44,013 nucleotides of DNA from Actinomadura sp. 7K507. Its GTDB lineage: Bacteria > Actinomycetota > Actinomycetes > Streptosporangiales > Streptosporangiaceae. The stretch spans positions 1 through 44,013 of the forward strand of contig NZ_SMKK01000054.1 in NCBI RefSeq assembly GCF_004348425.1, read 5' to 3'. Position 1 is the stretch's first letter. Every line of letters starts with the position of its first letter. The notes under the pieces are model-generated. The model made no database searches, was not told the origin of the DNA, and saw only the letters and a program-made list of their open reading frames with translations. A program made the position numbers and the translations under genes. Of this stretch, positions 7,684 to 15,572 are shown piece by piece.

Positions 7684-9966
7684 GTGGACGTCCGGGTCGG
7701 CGTCCGTGTCGAGGGGGTCGTGCAGGGCGTCGGGTTCCGGCCGTTCGTGCACGGGCTCGCGACCGGCCTCGGGCTGTCCGGGCTGGTCGGCAACGACGCG
7801 GGCGGCGTGTTCATCGAGGTCGAGGGGGCACCCGACGTGGTCGGGCGGTTCCTGAACGGCCTGCGCGCGGATCCGCCCCGGCTGGCCGTCGTCGAACGCC
7901 TCACCACGACGGAGCTGGACGCGCGGGGCCGGGACGGGTTCGCGATCGTCCGCAGCGACGCGGCAGGGCAGCGCCGAACGCTGGTCTCCTGGGACTCCGC
8001 GACCTGCGATGACTGCCTGCGCGAACTCCGCGACCCGGCCGACCGGCGGCACGGGTACCCGTTCATCAACTGCACGAACTGCGGTCCGCGCTTCACGATC
8101 GTGACGGACGTCCCATACGACCGTCCCAACACGACCATGGCGGGATTCGAGATGTGCGGGCCGTGCGCCGCCGAGTACGAGGACCCGGCGGACCGCCGCT
8201 TCCACGCCCAGCCGGTGTGCTGCCCGACCTGCGGCCCGTCCCTGTCCCTGCTCCCGGCACCACCGTCCCGGGAGGGGCCGTCGCCTCCCGAACGCGCGTC
8301 CCTATCAGCGGCCGTCCCGGCGCCCGCGCCCATGGCCGCGGCGGCTGACGTCCTTGCGGCCGCTCGGGCGATGCTCGCGGACGGTGCGGTCCTCGCCGTG
8401 AAAGGACTGGGCGGCTACCATCTCGCGGCGCGGGCGGCGGACGCGGACGCGGTGGCGGCACTGCGCTCACGCAAGCACCGCGAGGACAAGCCGTTCGCCG
8501 TCATGGTCCCCGACCTGGCCGCGGCGCGCGCCCTGTGCCTGATCGACGAAACCGAGGAGGCGCTGCTCACCGGCCCCCGGTGCCCGATCGTCCTGGTCCG
8601 CCGCCGCCCCGGCACACCACTCGCGGACGCCGTCGCGCCAGGGAACGGATCCGTCGGCCTCATGCTCCCCTACACCCCGCTGCACCACCTGCTCGTCACC
8701 GAACCGGTCGTCCTGACCAGCGGAAACGTCTCCGACGAGCCGATCGCCTACCGGGACGACGACGCCCTCGAACGGCTCGGCGGCATCGCCGACGCGTTCC
8801 TGCTCCACGACCGTCCGATCCACACCCGCACTGACGACTCGGTGGTGCGCGCCTTCCGTGGCCGCCCCCTTCCGGTCAGGCGCTCCCGCGGATACGCGCC
8901 GGAACCGGTACCGATCGCTCGCGGACGCCCCGTCCTGGCATGCGGCGCCGAACTGAAGAACACGTTCTGCCTGACCCGCGACGGCCGCGCGTTCGTCTCC
9001 CACCACGTCGGCGACCTGGAGAACTACGAGACCCTCCGCGCCTTCGAAGAGGGCGTCGACCACTTCCGGCGGCTGTTCGACATCACGCCGGAACTGCTCG
9101 CCCACGACCCGCATCCCGAATACCTGTCGACCAAGTACGCCCTCGACCAGGAGCTTCCGCTTATCGCCGTCCAGCACCACCACGCCCACATCGCGTCGTG
9201 CCTGGCCGACAACGGCGTTGACGGCCCGGTCATCGGAGTCGCGTTCGACGGCACCGGCTTCGGGACGGACGGCACGCTGTGGGGCGGCGAGTTCCTCGTC
9301 GCCGACCTGCACGGCTTCGAACGCGCCGGCCATCTGGAACAGGTTCCGATGCCGGGCGGGACGGCGGCGATCCGCGAACCATGGCGGATGGCGGCCGCGT
9401 ACGGCGTCCCGGACGACCTGCCGGTGGCCCGCCGCCCGGACTGGACGACCGTCGCCGCCATGGCGCACCGCCGCGTCAACGCCCCGCTCACCTCCAGCAT
9501 GGGCCGCCTGTTCGACGCCGTCGCCGCCGTGCTCGGCATCCGCGACCGCGTCAACTACGAGGGACAGGCCGCCATCGAACTGGAGCAACGCGCCGACCCT
9601 GCCGAGTCCGCCGCCTACCGGGCCTCCATCAACGGCACGGACGGCTTCACGGTGACCGGCGCCGACCTGGTCGACGCCGTGGTCGCCGACATCCACGCGA
9701 ACGTCCCCGTCCCGCTGATCGCCGCGAGGTTCCACAACGCCGTGGCCGCCCTGATCGTGGACGCCGCGGCCCGCATCCGGGACACCACCGGGCTGGGCAC
9801 AGTCGCGCTGTCCGGCGGCGTGTTCCAGAACATGCTCCTCCTGGAACGCGCAGTGACCGGCCTCACCGCCGCCGGCTTCCACGTACTGACCCACCACCGC
9901 GTCCCACCCAACGACGGCGGCATCAGCCTCGGCCAGGCCGCAGTAGCCACGGCCCTATCGTCCTGA
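7684..9966 (+). CDS. hypF: Carbamoyltransferase HypF, [NiFe]-hydrogenase maturation
   Basis: This 760-residue protein has the full HypF layout. An acylphosphatase domain (about 1-90) carries VEGVVQGVGFRPFVHGL. Two zinc-finger motifs follow (C108, C111, C130, C133 and C158, C161, C180, C183). A YrdC-like domain (about 215-390) contains VKGLGGYHLAARA and LTSGNVSDEPI, and a Kae1-like carbamoyltransferase domain carries QHHHAHIASCL and ALSGGVFQNMLL. HypF makes carbamoyl-adenylate from carbamoyl phosphate and transfers the carbamoyl group to HypE, giving the cyanide ligands of the hydrogenase Fe centre. The start is a GTG at 7684, matching the family N-terminus. A Pro/Ala-rich stretch at about 190-215 is a linker. 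No other hyp or hydrogenase gene lies within the window, so it works with partners elsewhere. Confidence 0.96.
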   Translation: MDVRVGVRVEGVVQGVGFRPFVHGLATGLGLSGLVGNDAGGVFIEVEGAPDVVGRFLNGLRADPPRLAVVERLTTTELDARGRDGFAIVRSDAAGQRRTLVSWDSATCDDCLRELRDPADRRHGYPFINCTNCGPRFTIVTDVPYDRPNTTMAGFEMCGPCAAEYEDPADRRFHAQPVCCPTCGPSLSLLPAPPSREGPSPPERASLSAAVPAPAPMAAAADVLAAARAMLADGAVLAVKGLGGYHLAARAADADAVAALRSRKHREDKPFAVMVPDLAAARALCLIDETEEALLTGPRCPIVLVRRRPGTPLADAVAPGNGSVGLMLPYTPLHHLLVTEPVVLTSGNVSDEPIAYRDDDALERLGGIADAFLLHDRPIHTRTDDSVVRAFRGRPLPVRRSRGYAPEPVPIARGRPVLACGAELKNTFCLTRDGRAFVSHHVGDLENYETLRAFEEGVDHFRRLFDITPELLAHDPHPEYLSTKYALDQELPLIAVQHHHAHIASCLADNGVDGPVIGVAFDGTGFGTDGTLWGGEFLVADLHGFERAGHLEQVPMPGGTAAIREPWRMAAAYGVPDDLPVARRPDWTTVAAMAHRRVNAPLTSSMGRLFDAVAAVLGIRDRVNYEGQAAIELEQRADPAESAAYRASINGTDGFTVTGADLVDAVVADIHANVPVPLIAARFHNAVAALIVDAAARIRDTTGLGTVALSGGVFQNMLLLERAVTGLTAAGFHVLTHHRVPPNDGGISLGQAAVATALSS

Positions 9967-10063
9967 AGACCAGCGGGGAGCCGATATATGTCACCGGGAC
10001 TTCCCGTTCAAGCCGAACTCCGGGCTTCGCCTTCTTCGGGGTGTGGTGATCGCTACGGGCCGA

Positions 10064-10642
10064 TCAAGGCGTTGCTGAGGCGGGTGTTGTGTGAGTTCCG
10101 GCGGCTGCGATCGTTGCCGCCATTGCCATTCGGTGGTCCTTTGTCCAGGGTGGGCCGAGCGTCTTCCGTGGGGCGTGCAGGACCTCATCGGTCCGGTCAG
10201 CCAAGGTTCTGGCCGCCTCGCTCTCCACGGTTTTGGCGTCATAGAGGTGGATGGCCCAGCCACGTGCGCGTGCGAGTTCAGCCAAGATCTGGCGATACAT
10301 GATGGAGTCCGCTCGGGATTCGTACGGTGCGCGCCTTTGGACGGCGATGTTCTGGGGGAAATCGTGAGGCCAGGCTCGAAGTGAGATCGAGATGATCGGT
10401 TTTTGCAGGGCGGATGCGAGCTCGTCCAGTGAAGCCGACGTCGCCCGCGCTGCCGACGCCCGCACCTGATCCACCAGTTCCACGAGTGCGGCGCCGTCGA
10501 GAGGTGCGCCTTCGTGGTGGATGGGCGCCGTCGGCATGCCCGGCTCGATCAGTTCGATCCGCCGGCGGTCCACGACGCGGTGGTCGGGCGATGCCGTGAC
10601 GGCCACGGCCCAGCCGAAATGATGGGCTATCCCCACGCGCAT
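10064..10642 (-). CDS. Uncharacterised protein, possible RNase H-like fold
   Basis: A 192-residue protein that I do not recognise. It begins MRVGIAHHFGWAVAVTASPD, then has RRRIELIEPGMPTAPIHHE, a mid-protein helix-rich stretch, RAWPHDFPQNIAVQRRAPYE, and a C-terminal KTLGPPWTKDHRMAMAATIAA. A first strand at the N-terminus followed by alternating strands and helices would fit an RNase H/RuvC-like fold, but no acidic catalytic set is clear; this is inference only. The ATG at 10642 is preferred over the open frame extending to 10816 because the core starts there and a -10-like CATAAT (10655-10650) lies 7 nt before it, implying a leaderless transcript. It converges on hypF with a 97-bp gap. Confidence 0.7.
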   Translation of the reverse strand: MRVGIAHHFGWAVAVTASPDHRVVDRRRIELIEPGMPTAPIHHEGAPLDGAALVELVDQVRASAARATSASLDELASALQKPIISISLRAWPHDFPQNIAVQRRAPYESRADSIMYRQILAELARARGWAIHLYDAKTVESEAARTLADRTDEVLHAPRKTLGPPWTKDHRMAMAATIAAAGTHTTPASATP

Positions 10643-10930
10643 GGCTTCGATTATGCCCTTGTGCGAACTGGACGTCCCGCGGACTGGAGGCGCCTCGTCC
10701 GCGGCCGGCGCAGGCGAGCTGCTCACCGCTCGTCGCGCCGGACGCCGTCCAGCCAAACGACCGTCACCTCCTGCGAGCGGGACAACAGCCTGCCGGCCAT
10801 TTCGGCGGACGAACACCGCGCGAGCACGCGCCCATCGTGACCTTGAGTGTGCGAATGGTCCTCACGTGGATCGACCGTGACGGTGTGTCCGGGTGGGTGA
10901 GGACGCGGCGGCCACAGTGAGGAGACACAG

Positions 10931-11074
10931 ATGGCGTCCAAGAAGTCCTTGATCCCTGCGGCCGGAACCGCGGCGCTCGCCTACTGGGGCGCTGAGCTGC
11001 GCTACTACCGGAACAGGCCGGTCTCACCCAGGATCAATATTGGAATAGTGTGGTTGCGGTGGGTGCCTGGCTGA
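10931..11074 (+). CDS. Candidate 47-residue small protein
   Basis: The ATG at 10931 follows a GAGGAG-like site (GTGAGGAGACACAG) at good spacing. The product starts MASKKSLIPAAGTAALAYWG and continues with a Tyr/Arg-rich stretch (ELRYYRNRPVSPR) before ending in a hydrophobic-basic tail. The N-terminus resembles a lysine-rich start followed by a short amphipathic or hydrophobic helix. The last third comes from the lower-GC sequence and could be out of its original context, i.e. a truncated gene. I do not recognise it. Confidence 0.3.
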   Translation: MASKKSLIPAAGTAALAYWGAELRYYRNRPVSPRINIGIVWLRWVPG

Positions 11075-11379
11075 GGTGGCCACTGGCGGGCTGGTGGGAA
11101 TAGTGCGGGCCGCCGTCGGCTGAAGTCACTTCGGCTGGACTTGGCCGGTCGGGGAAGGGTGCTTCGCTACGGGTCCGTGTGGGGTTCTGTCTGTGCGGCG
11201 CGCATGCTTTGTGGCCCGGTCGGTGCTTCGAGTAATTCTCCTCGCGCGTGTGCGAAGATCAACAAGTCGGCCATTAGTGGTCGGCAGCCGCCGCCTGGTC
11301 GGTGGTTTCGGCTGTCTGGCTATCTGGAGGGTCTTAATACTCTCACTATGAACCGCTTCTTTGGGTTGTAGTTGTTCGA

Positions 11380-11391
11380 TAATATGGAGTC
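11380..11391 (+). promoter_or_regulatory. Leaderless-type -10 box before the HNH gene
   Basis: TAATAT at 11380-11385 is 6 nt from the ATG at 11392, the spacing of a leaderless actinobacterial promoter in which transcription begins at the start codon. The -35 region is poor. Confidence 0.4.
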
Positions 11392-12738
11392 ATGTGTTCG
11401 AGTGGGGCGATTGATGTGGCGTCGATGTCCACCAGTGAGTTGGTGGACGCGGCGGCCGTGATCGCGGCCGAACTCGCCCAACGTGAGGCGCCCGACTCCG
11501 CGGCCGTGTGCATGCGGGACGCCGAGACCCTGGTCCGAGCCGCCGACCTGCACAAAAGCGCCCTTGCCGCGCTGGTCGGACGCGTCGACGCCGCCGGGGA
11601 GATGCGCCGCTTCGGCTATCCGTCCACCCGAGGTTGGCTGCGGTCCCTCGGCATGCGCGAGGCCCGCGCCAAGGAACGCATCGCTCTGGCCCGCCAGCGC
11701 CACCGCCTCCCCGATGTCATCGAACGGCTCGCGTGTGGTGAGCTGTCCTACGGCTACGCCGCCACCATCGCCGCCGCCGTCACCCGCCTGAACGACGAAG
11801 ACTGCGCAGCGGCCGAGGAGATCCTCCTCGATTTCACCGGTCGGGGGTTCTCTGCTGGGAAGGTCGCCGCGTTCGGCAACCGGATCACCGACCTGATCGC
11901 CGAACGCGATGGCACCGAAGCCCCCGATGCGGACTCCCGTCGCGGATATGAACGCTCCTGGATCGACTCGACCCGTTCCCTCGACGGTGGCCGCTTCGTC
12001 AAGGGCTGGCTCAACGCCGAAGATGCCGCCCTCTGGGACGGGACGCTGGCGCCCCTCGCCAAGCCCGCCGGCACCGATGAACGCCGCGACCTGTCCGAGC
12101 GGATGGCGGCCGCGTTGACGAACGTCCTGTCGGGCGGGCACCGGGCCACCAAGGTCACCGTCATCTGCGACCTGGAAACGCTCACCGGCGGCAGGACACC
12201 CGCGCGGCTCACCGACGGCACGCCCATCCCGGCCGAACAAGCCCGCCGCATCGCTCTCACCGCAGGGGTGAACGCGCTTGTCCTGGGACGCGGCGGCATC
12301 CCCCTCTATCTCGGTCGCACCGTCCGGTTCGCCAGCGCGGGCCAGCGGCAGGTTCTCGAGGCGCTCTACCCGACCTGCGCCGTCCATGGCTGCGAAGTCC
12401 CCGGAACGCTGAGCGAAGTGGACCACGTGACTGGCTGGGCCCTCGGCAACTGCCCCACCGACATCGACAACCTCGCCCTGACCTGCGCGTTCCACAACAG
12501 ATTCAAGGCGGCCCACCCCGAACGGATCCACATCAGCCAAGACTCCGGCTGCCGATATACCTACCGGCTCCTGCCTCCCGCGGACACCCGCGACCGGCAC
12601 CGGCCACCCGGCGTCCCCAACCCCTGGGATCCACCCGCCGCATCGTGTCCGCCCCGCCACCCGCCACGCCGACATCGAACGCGAACCCCACGAGCTGGGC
12701 CCCACGCCCGAGGACGTCTCCCGGCCCCGGGCCCATAA
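11392..12738 (+). CDS. DUF222/13E12-type protein with C-terminal HNH nuclease domain
   Basis: This 448-residue protein has the DUF222 (13E12 repeat) region in about its first 290 residues (LVRAADLHKSALAALVGRVD, GWLRSLGMREARAKERIALA, VIERLACGELSYGYAATIA). An HNH domain follows at about 325-380: CAVHGCEVPGTLSEVDHV with the second half LALTCAFHNRFKAAHPERI, giving the paired Cys/His zinc ligands and the DH catalytic pair. Such genes occur in many copies in mycobacteria and relatives and behave like a selfish or mobile multigene family; the biochemical target is unknown. From about residue 400 the sequence becomes Pro/Arg/His-rich and looks frameshifted or unstructured. Start ATG at 11392; MSTSEL at 11425 is an alternative. 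Confidence 0.9.
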   Translation: MCSSGAIDVASMSTSELVDAAAVIAAELAQREAPDSAAVCMRDAETLVRAADLHKSALAALVGRVDAAGEMRRFGYPSTRGWLRSLGMREARAKERIALARQRHRLPDVIERLACGELSYGYAATIAAAVTRLNDEDCAAAEEILLDFTGRGFSAGKVAAFGNRITDLIAERDGTEAPDADSRRGYERSWIDSTRSLDGGRFVKGWLNAEDAALWDGTLAPLAKPAGTDERRDLSERMAAALTNVLSGGHRATKVTVICDLETLTGGRTPARLTDGTPIPAEQARRIALTAGVNALVLGRGGIPLYLGRTVRFASAGQRQVLEALYPTCAVHGCEVPGTLSEVDHVTGWALGNCPTDIDNLALTCAFHNRFKAAHPERIHISQDSGCRYTYRLLPPADTRDRHRPPGVPNPWDPPAASCPPRHPPRRHRTRTPRAGPHARGRLPAPGP

Positions 12739-12782
12739 CGGGATTCGCGCGGTCAGGTCGCTCGCGGCGGCGAAAACGCGTT

Positions 12783-12807
12783 GCTGTCATGGAGATGCCG
12801 TGACAGC
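12783..12807 (+). terminator. Hairpin downstream of the HNH gene
   Basis: GCTGTCA (12783-12789) pairs perfectly with TGACAGC (12801-12807) across an 11-nt loop, 45 bp after the stop. There is no T-tract, as is usual in actinobacteria. Confidence 0.45.
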
Positions 12808-12911
12808 GTTCCGGTGAGGCTCCAGCGCCGCGCCCAAGGAGGTCGTTCATGATGATCATGATTCTCGACATGGCCCCGGCGACCGCTTCGGCCACCAGGC
12901 GCAATCCGGTC

Positions 12912-12939
12912 TGATCGGCACGGTTTGATCGGCACGGTC
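12912..12939 (+). repeat. 14-bp direct repeat, two units
   Basis: TGATCGGCACGGTT (12912-12925) is followed directly by TGATCGGCACGGTC (12926-12939). The duplication is intergenic. Confidence 0.85.
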
Positions 12940-13092
12940 CGACACCCTTGACCACCGGCCACATGTTCGGCCTGCGTGCCCGGTGCGCACTCGCCTGCGG
13001 GGTCGAAGCGATCGCAAGTGCAGGGACGTCCCCTGCCGTCTTGCCCACGTGAAGCCCGAGCGCTTCACGGCTTCGGAACCCAAGGAGTTCGA

Positions 13093-13893
13093 GTGTCTTC
13101 GCACGCTTCCTTCGAGCCGCTCACCGGTGCAGAAGGCCAGCCCACACCCGTCCTACGCCACGGCGACACGGTGCTTCGTCCGGCCGCGCCCTGGACGCCC
13201 ACTGTCCACGCCTTGCTCAACCATCTGGAGGACGTCGGTTTCACCGGCAGCCCCTGCGTCGTCGGTGACGGATACGACGATCAGGGACACGAAGTCGTCG
13301 GCTACATCGACGGCGACTCCGTCCATCCGCACGCCTGGAGCGACGAAGGCGTGTGGTCCGCCGGGCGGTTGCTCCGCGACCTGCACGAGGCGACCGCGTC
13401 CTTCCGGCCGCCACACGACGCGGTCTGGCGGCCGTGGCCGTTCCACAGCGACGCACCCGGCGCGATCATCAGCCATCGCGACGCAGGTCCGTGGCACACC
13501 GTCGCACGCGATGGCCTGCCGGTCGCCTACATCGACTGGACTACGGCCGGGCCGACCGATCGGCTCGATGAGGTCGCGGGCGCCGCATGGTGGAACGCCC
13601 AACTGCACGACGATGACATCGCCGAACGCCAGAACCTGCCCGATGCGGCGGCTCGCGCCCGGCAGCTCCGGCTCTTCCTGGACGGCTACGGCCTCACCGA
13701 CGAGTATCGGCGCGGTTTCGTCACCAGGATGATCGAGTACGCGGTCCGCGACTGTGCCGGTGTGGCCATCGCGGCCCGGATCACGCCGGAGTCGGACGAC
13801 GTCGCCCCATTGTGGGCGCTGGCCTGGCAGGCGCGGTCCGCGGCCTGGATGCTCCGCCATCGCCCACTCCTCGAACGCGCCGTCACCACCTAA
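13093..13893 (+). CDS. Aminoglycoside-phosphotransferase-like protein with altered active site
   Basis: This 266-residue protein follows the APH/choline-kinase fold seen in actinobacterial phosphotransferases: VLRPAAPWTPTVHALLNHLE, GYIDGDSV, GRLLRDLHEATASF, the catalytic loop AIISHRDAGPWHTVARDG and PVAYIDWTTAGPTDRLDE. The catalytic Asp (D130 in SHRD) and the following Asp (D148 in IDW) are present. However, the Asn expected five residues after the Asp is His135, and the position usually Asp two after D148 is Thr. Metal binding may thus be changed and kinase activity reduced or lost. The start is a GTG at 13093 with AAGGAG at ideal spacing; the open frame extends upstream but without homology. 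Substrate unknown; adjacency to mobile DNA may be chance. Confidence 0.82.
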   Translation: MSSHASFEPLTGAEGQPTPVLRHGDTVLRPAAPWTPTVHALLNHLEDVGFTGSPCVVGDGYDDQGHEVVGYIDGDSVHPHAWSDEGVWSAGRLLRDLHEATASFRPPHDAVWRPWPFHSDAPGAIISHRDAGPWHTVARDGLPVAYIDWTTAGPTDRLDEVAGAAWWNAQLHDDDIAERQNLPDAAARARQLRLFLDGYGLTDEYRRGFVTRMIEYAVRDCAGVAIAARITPESDDVAPLWALAWQARSAAWMLRHRPLLERAVTT

Positions 13894-13984
13894 TGGGAGT
13901 CGGCGGGCCGTGAGGGAGACTACGGTCCGTAGCCGCCAGCAGGTGAGCACTGCCATCACCCGAGCCGTTTGAGCTCTGGTGTCA

Positions 13985-14134
13985 GACCGTGCCCCTGCTG
14001 GTCGGCCGGGAGGCCTGACCGCTGATGGGATGGCGTGCCCGCCGGGCGGTCGGGCGTGAGCACTGGATCCATTAGGGCGCGAGCCGTGCCTTCCGCAGGC
14101 TGGGTGGCATAACCGGACGAGAGCGAAGGGGCGG
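13985..14134 (+). ncRNA. Candidate IS110 bridge RNA region
   Basis: The 5' non-coding region of IS110-group elements is known to encode a bridge (seek) RNA that pairs with target and donor DNA. Here the expected region contains two strong stem-loops. The first is GGTCGGCC (14000-14007) with GGCC-T-GACC (14012-14020), flanked by CCC/GGG. The second is GCCCG (14037-14041) with CGGGC (14051-14055). Position, length and structure fit; the guide loops cannot be assigned without donor and target sequences. Confidence 0.45.
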
Positions 14135-15370
14135 GTGCTGGTGCTGTTCATCGGTGACGACTGGGCCGAAGACCATCACGATGTGGAAGTGCAGGACGCG
14201 ACCGGTCGCACACTGGCAACAGTCCGGCTGCCGGAGGGTGTTGAGGGCATCGCGAAGCTGCACGCCCTCGTCGCACGGCACGGCAGCGATGATCTGGAGC
14301 CCGGGCAGGTGGTGGTCGGGACCGAGACCGACCGGGGCCCGTGGGTGCAGGCGCTGATCGTTGCCGGCTACCGCGTCTACGCGGTCAACCCCAGGCAGGC
14401 CGCCCGGTTCAAGGAGCGGTACGCCACCTCGGGGGCCAAGAGCGACAAGGGCGACGCGCACGCGCTCGCGGACATGGTCCGCATCGACCGCGACCAGCTG
14501 CGGCCGATCGCCGGGGACAGCGACCAGGCCCAGGCCGTGCGCGTGGTCGCCCGCGCCCACCAGACTCTGATCTGGGAGCGCACCCGCACGTTCCAGCGGC
14601 TGCGCAGCACGCTGCGCGAGTACTTCCCCGGAGCCCTGACCGCCTACGCCGGTCTGGAGCTGACCAGCACCGACGCGATGGAACTGCTGATCAAGGCCCC
14701 CACACCCGAGGAGGCGACCAGGCTGACAAAGCCACAGATCACCGCAGTGCTTGCCCGTCATCGGCGCCGCGACCGGGACCAGAAGGCCGCCGCGATCCAG
14801 GCCGCGCTGCGCGAGCCCCAGCTCACCCTGCCCGCGCCGGTCGCCGCCGCCTACGGCGCGGCCGCGCTCGCGCACGCGAGACTGCTGATCGCACTCAACG
14901 AGCAGATACAGGCGCTGGAAGAGCAGGTGAGCGCGCATTTTCTCGCGCACCCGGACGCTGAGATCTACCTGTCGATGCCCGGCATCGGCGAGATCACCGG
15001 CGCCCGGGTGCTGGCCGAGTTCGGCGATGACCCCACCCGCTACACCACCGCCAAGGCCCGCAAGAACTACGCCGGCACCAGCCCGATCACCCGCGCCTCC
15101 GGCAAGGTTCACTCCGTCCAGGCCCGCTTCGTGCGCAACAACCGGCTCGCCGACGCTCTGCAACGCCAGGCCTTCTGCTCGCTGCAGAGATCACCCGGCG
15201 CCCGCCGCTACTACGACAAACAGCGAGCACGGGACCTGGACTACAACCCCGCCCTGCGCCAGCTCGGCAACCGCCTCGTCGGCATCCTCCACGGCTGCCT
15301 CAAAACCCGCACCCTCTACGACGAGGCCACCGCCTGGTCACACCACGCAACCCTCCCAGCCGCAGCTTGA
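14135..15370 (+). CDS. IS110 family transposase (DEDD recombinase)
   Basis: This 411-residue protein has the N-terminal RuvC-like DEDD domain and the C-terminal Transposase_20 domain of the IS110 family. The acidic set is visible as D8 in FIGDDWAEDHHDV, E64 in GTETDRGPW, and D104 and D107 in KSDKGDAHALADM. The C-terminal domain carries the helix-hairpin-like SMPGIGEITGARVLAEFGD and the serine-bearing YAGTSPITRASGK (S316 and S322; the second is the better candidate for the catalytic nucleophile), then GNRLVGILHGCL near the end. Length is normal and no frameshift is seen, so it is probably active. The start is a GTG at 14135, placing the first strand at the usual position. IS110 enzymes are RNA-guided in the characterised cases. 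Confidence 0.97.
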   Translation: MLVLFIGDDWAEDHHDVEVQDATGRTLATVRLPEGVEGIAKLHALVARHGSDDLEPGQVVVGTETDRGPWVQALIVAGYRVYAVNPRQAARFKERYATSGAKSDKGDAHALADMVRIDRDQLRPIAGDSDQAQAVRVVARAHQTLIWERTRTFQRLRSTLREYFPGALTAYAGLELTSTDAMELLIKAPTPEEATRLTKPQITAVLARHRRRDRDQKAAAIQAALREPQLTLPAPVAAAYGAAALAHARLLIALNEQIQALEEQVSAHFLAHPDAEIYLSMPGIGEITGARVLAEFGDDPTRYTTAKARKNYAGTSPITRASGKVHSVQARFVRNNRLADALQRQAFCSLQRSPGARRYYDKQRARDLDYNPALRQLGNRLVGILHGCLKTRTLYDEATAWSHHATLPAAA

Positions 15371-15418
15371 CACCGTTACGGCATGGGATGCCTGACACGA
15401 CCCGCGGAAAGGCGAACA

Positions 15419-15449
15419 GCGGGGGCACCGCCGAATGCGGCGTCCCCGC
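15419..15449 (+). terminator. Strong hairpin downstream of the transposase
   Basis: GCGGGG (15419-15424) pairs with CCCCGC (15444-15449), and CGCCG (15429-15433) with CGGCG (15438-15442), around an AATG loop. It lies just outside the proposed right end of the IS. Confidence 0.55.
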
Positions 15450-15572
15450 TTGGGGGGCGTTTCGCAGCCACGAGGGGCGAGTGTCCGGCCAGCCCGCGGC
15501 CCACGCGGCGAGGGCGTCACCCGATCTTGCTGAAGGGGCCCGCGGCGCCCGTCGGTACGGCATGATCGCCGG

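Larger units (their letters stand above)
10643..11391. other. 749-bp region without a convincing gene
   Basis: Open frames here are short or antisense to each other. The right half (about 11040-11391) is lower in GC than the surroundings. I see one small candidate ORF (10931-11074), a leaderless-type promoter before the HNH gene, and nothing resembling tRNA or a known ncRNA. It may be remnant DNA between mobile-type genes. Confidence 0.5.
12739..13092. other. 354-bp intergenic region
   Basis: It holds a hairpin (12783-12807), a two-unit 14-bp direct repeat (12912-12939) and the ribosome-binding site of the next gene. No gene is supported. Confidence 0.6.
13978..15374 (+). mobile_element. IS110-family insertion sequence (ends tentative)
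   Basis: A single IS110-type transposase with about 150 bp of structured non-coding DNA on its 5' side and almost none on its 3' side. Candidate ends are the 7-bp inverted pair GGTGTCA (13978-13984) and TGACACC (15368-15374), which would give a 1397-bp element of normal size. IS110 elements lack long terminal inverted repeats and make no target duplication, so ends cannot be fixed without an empty-site comparison. Confidence 0.5.
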
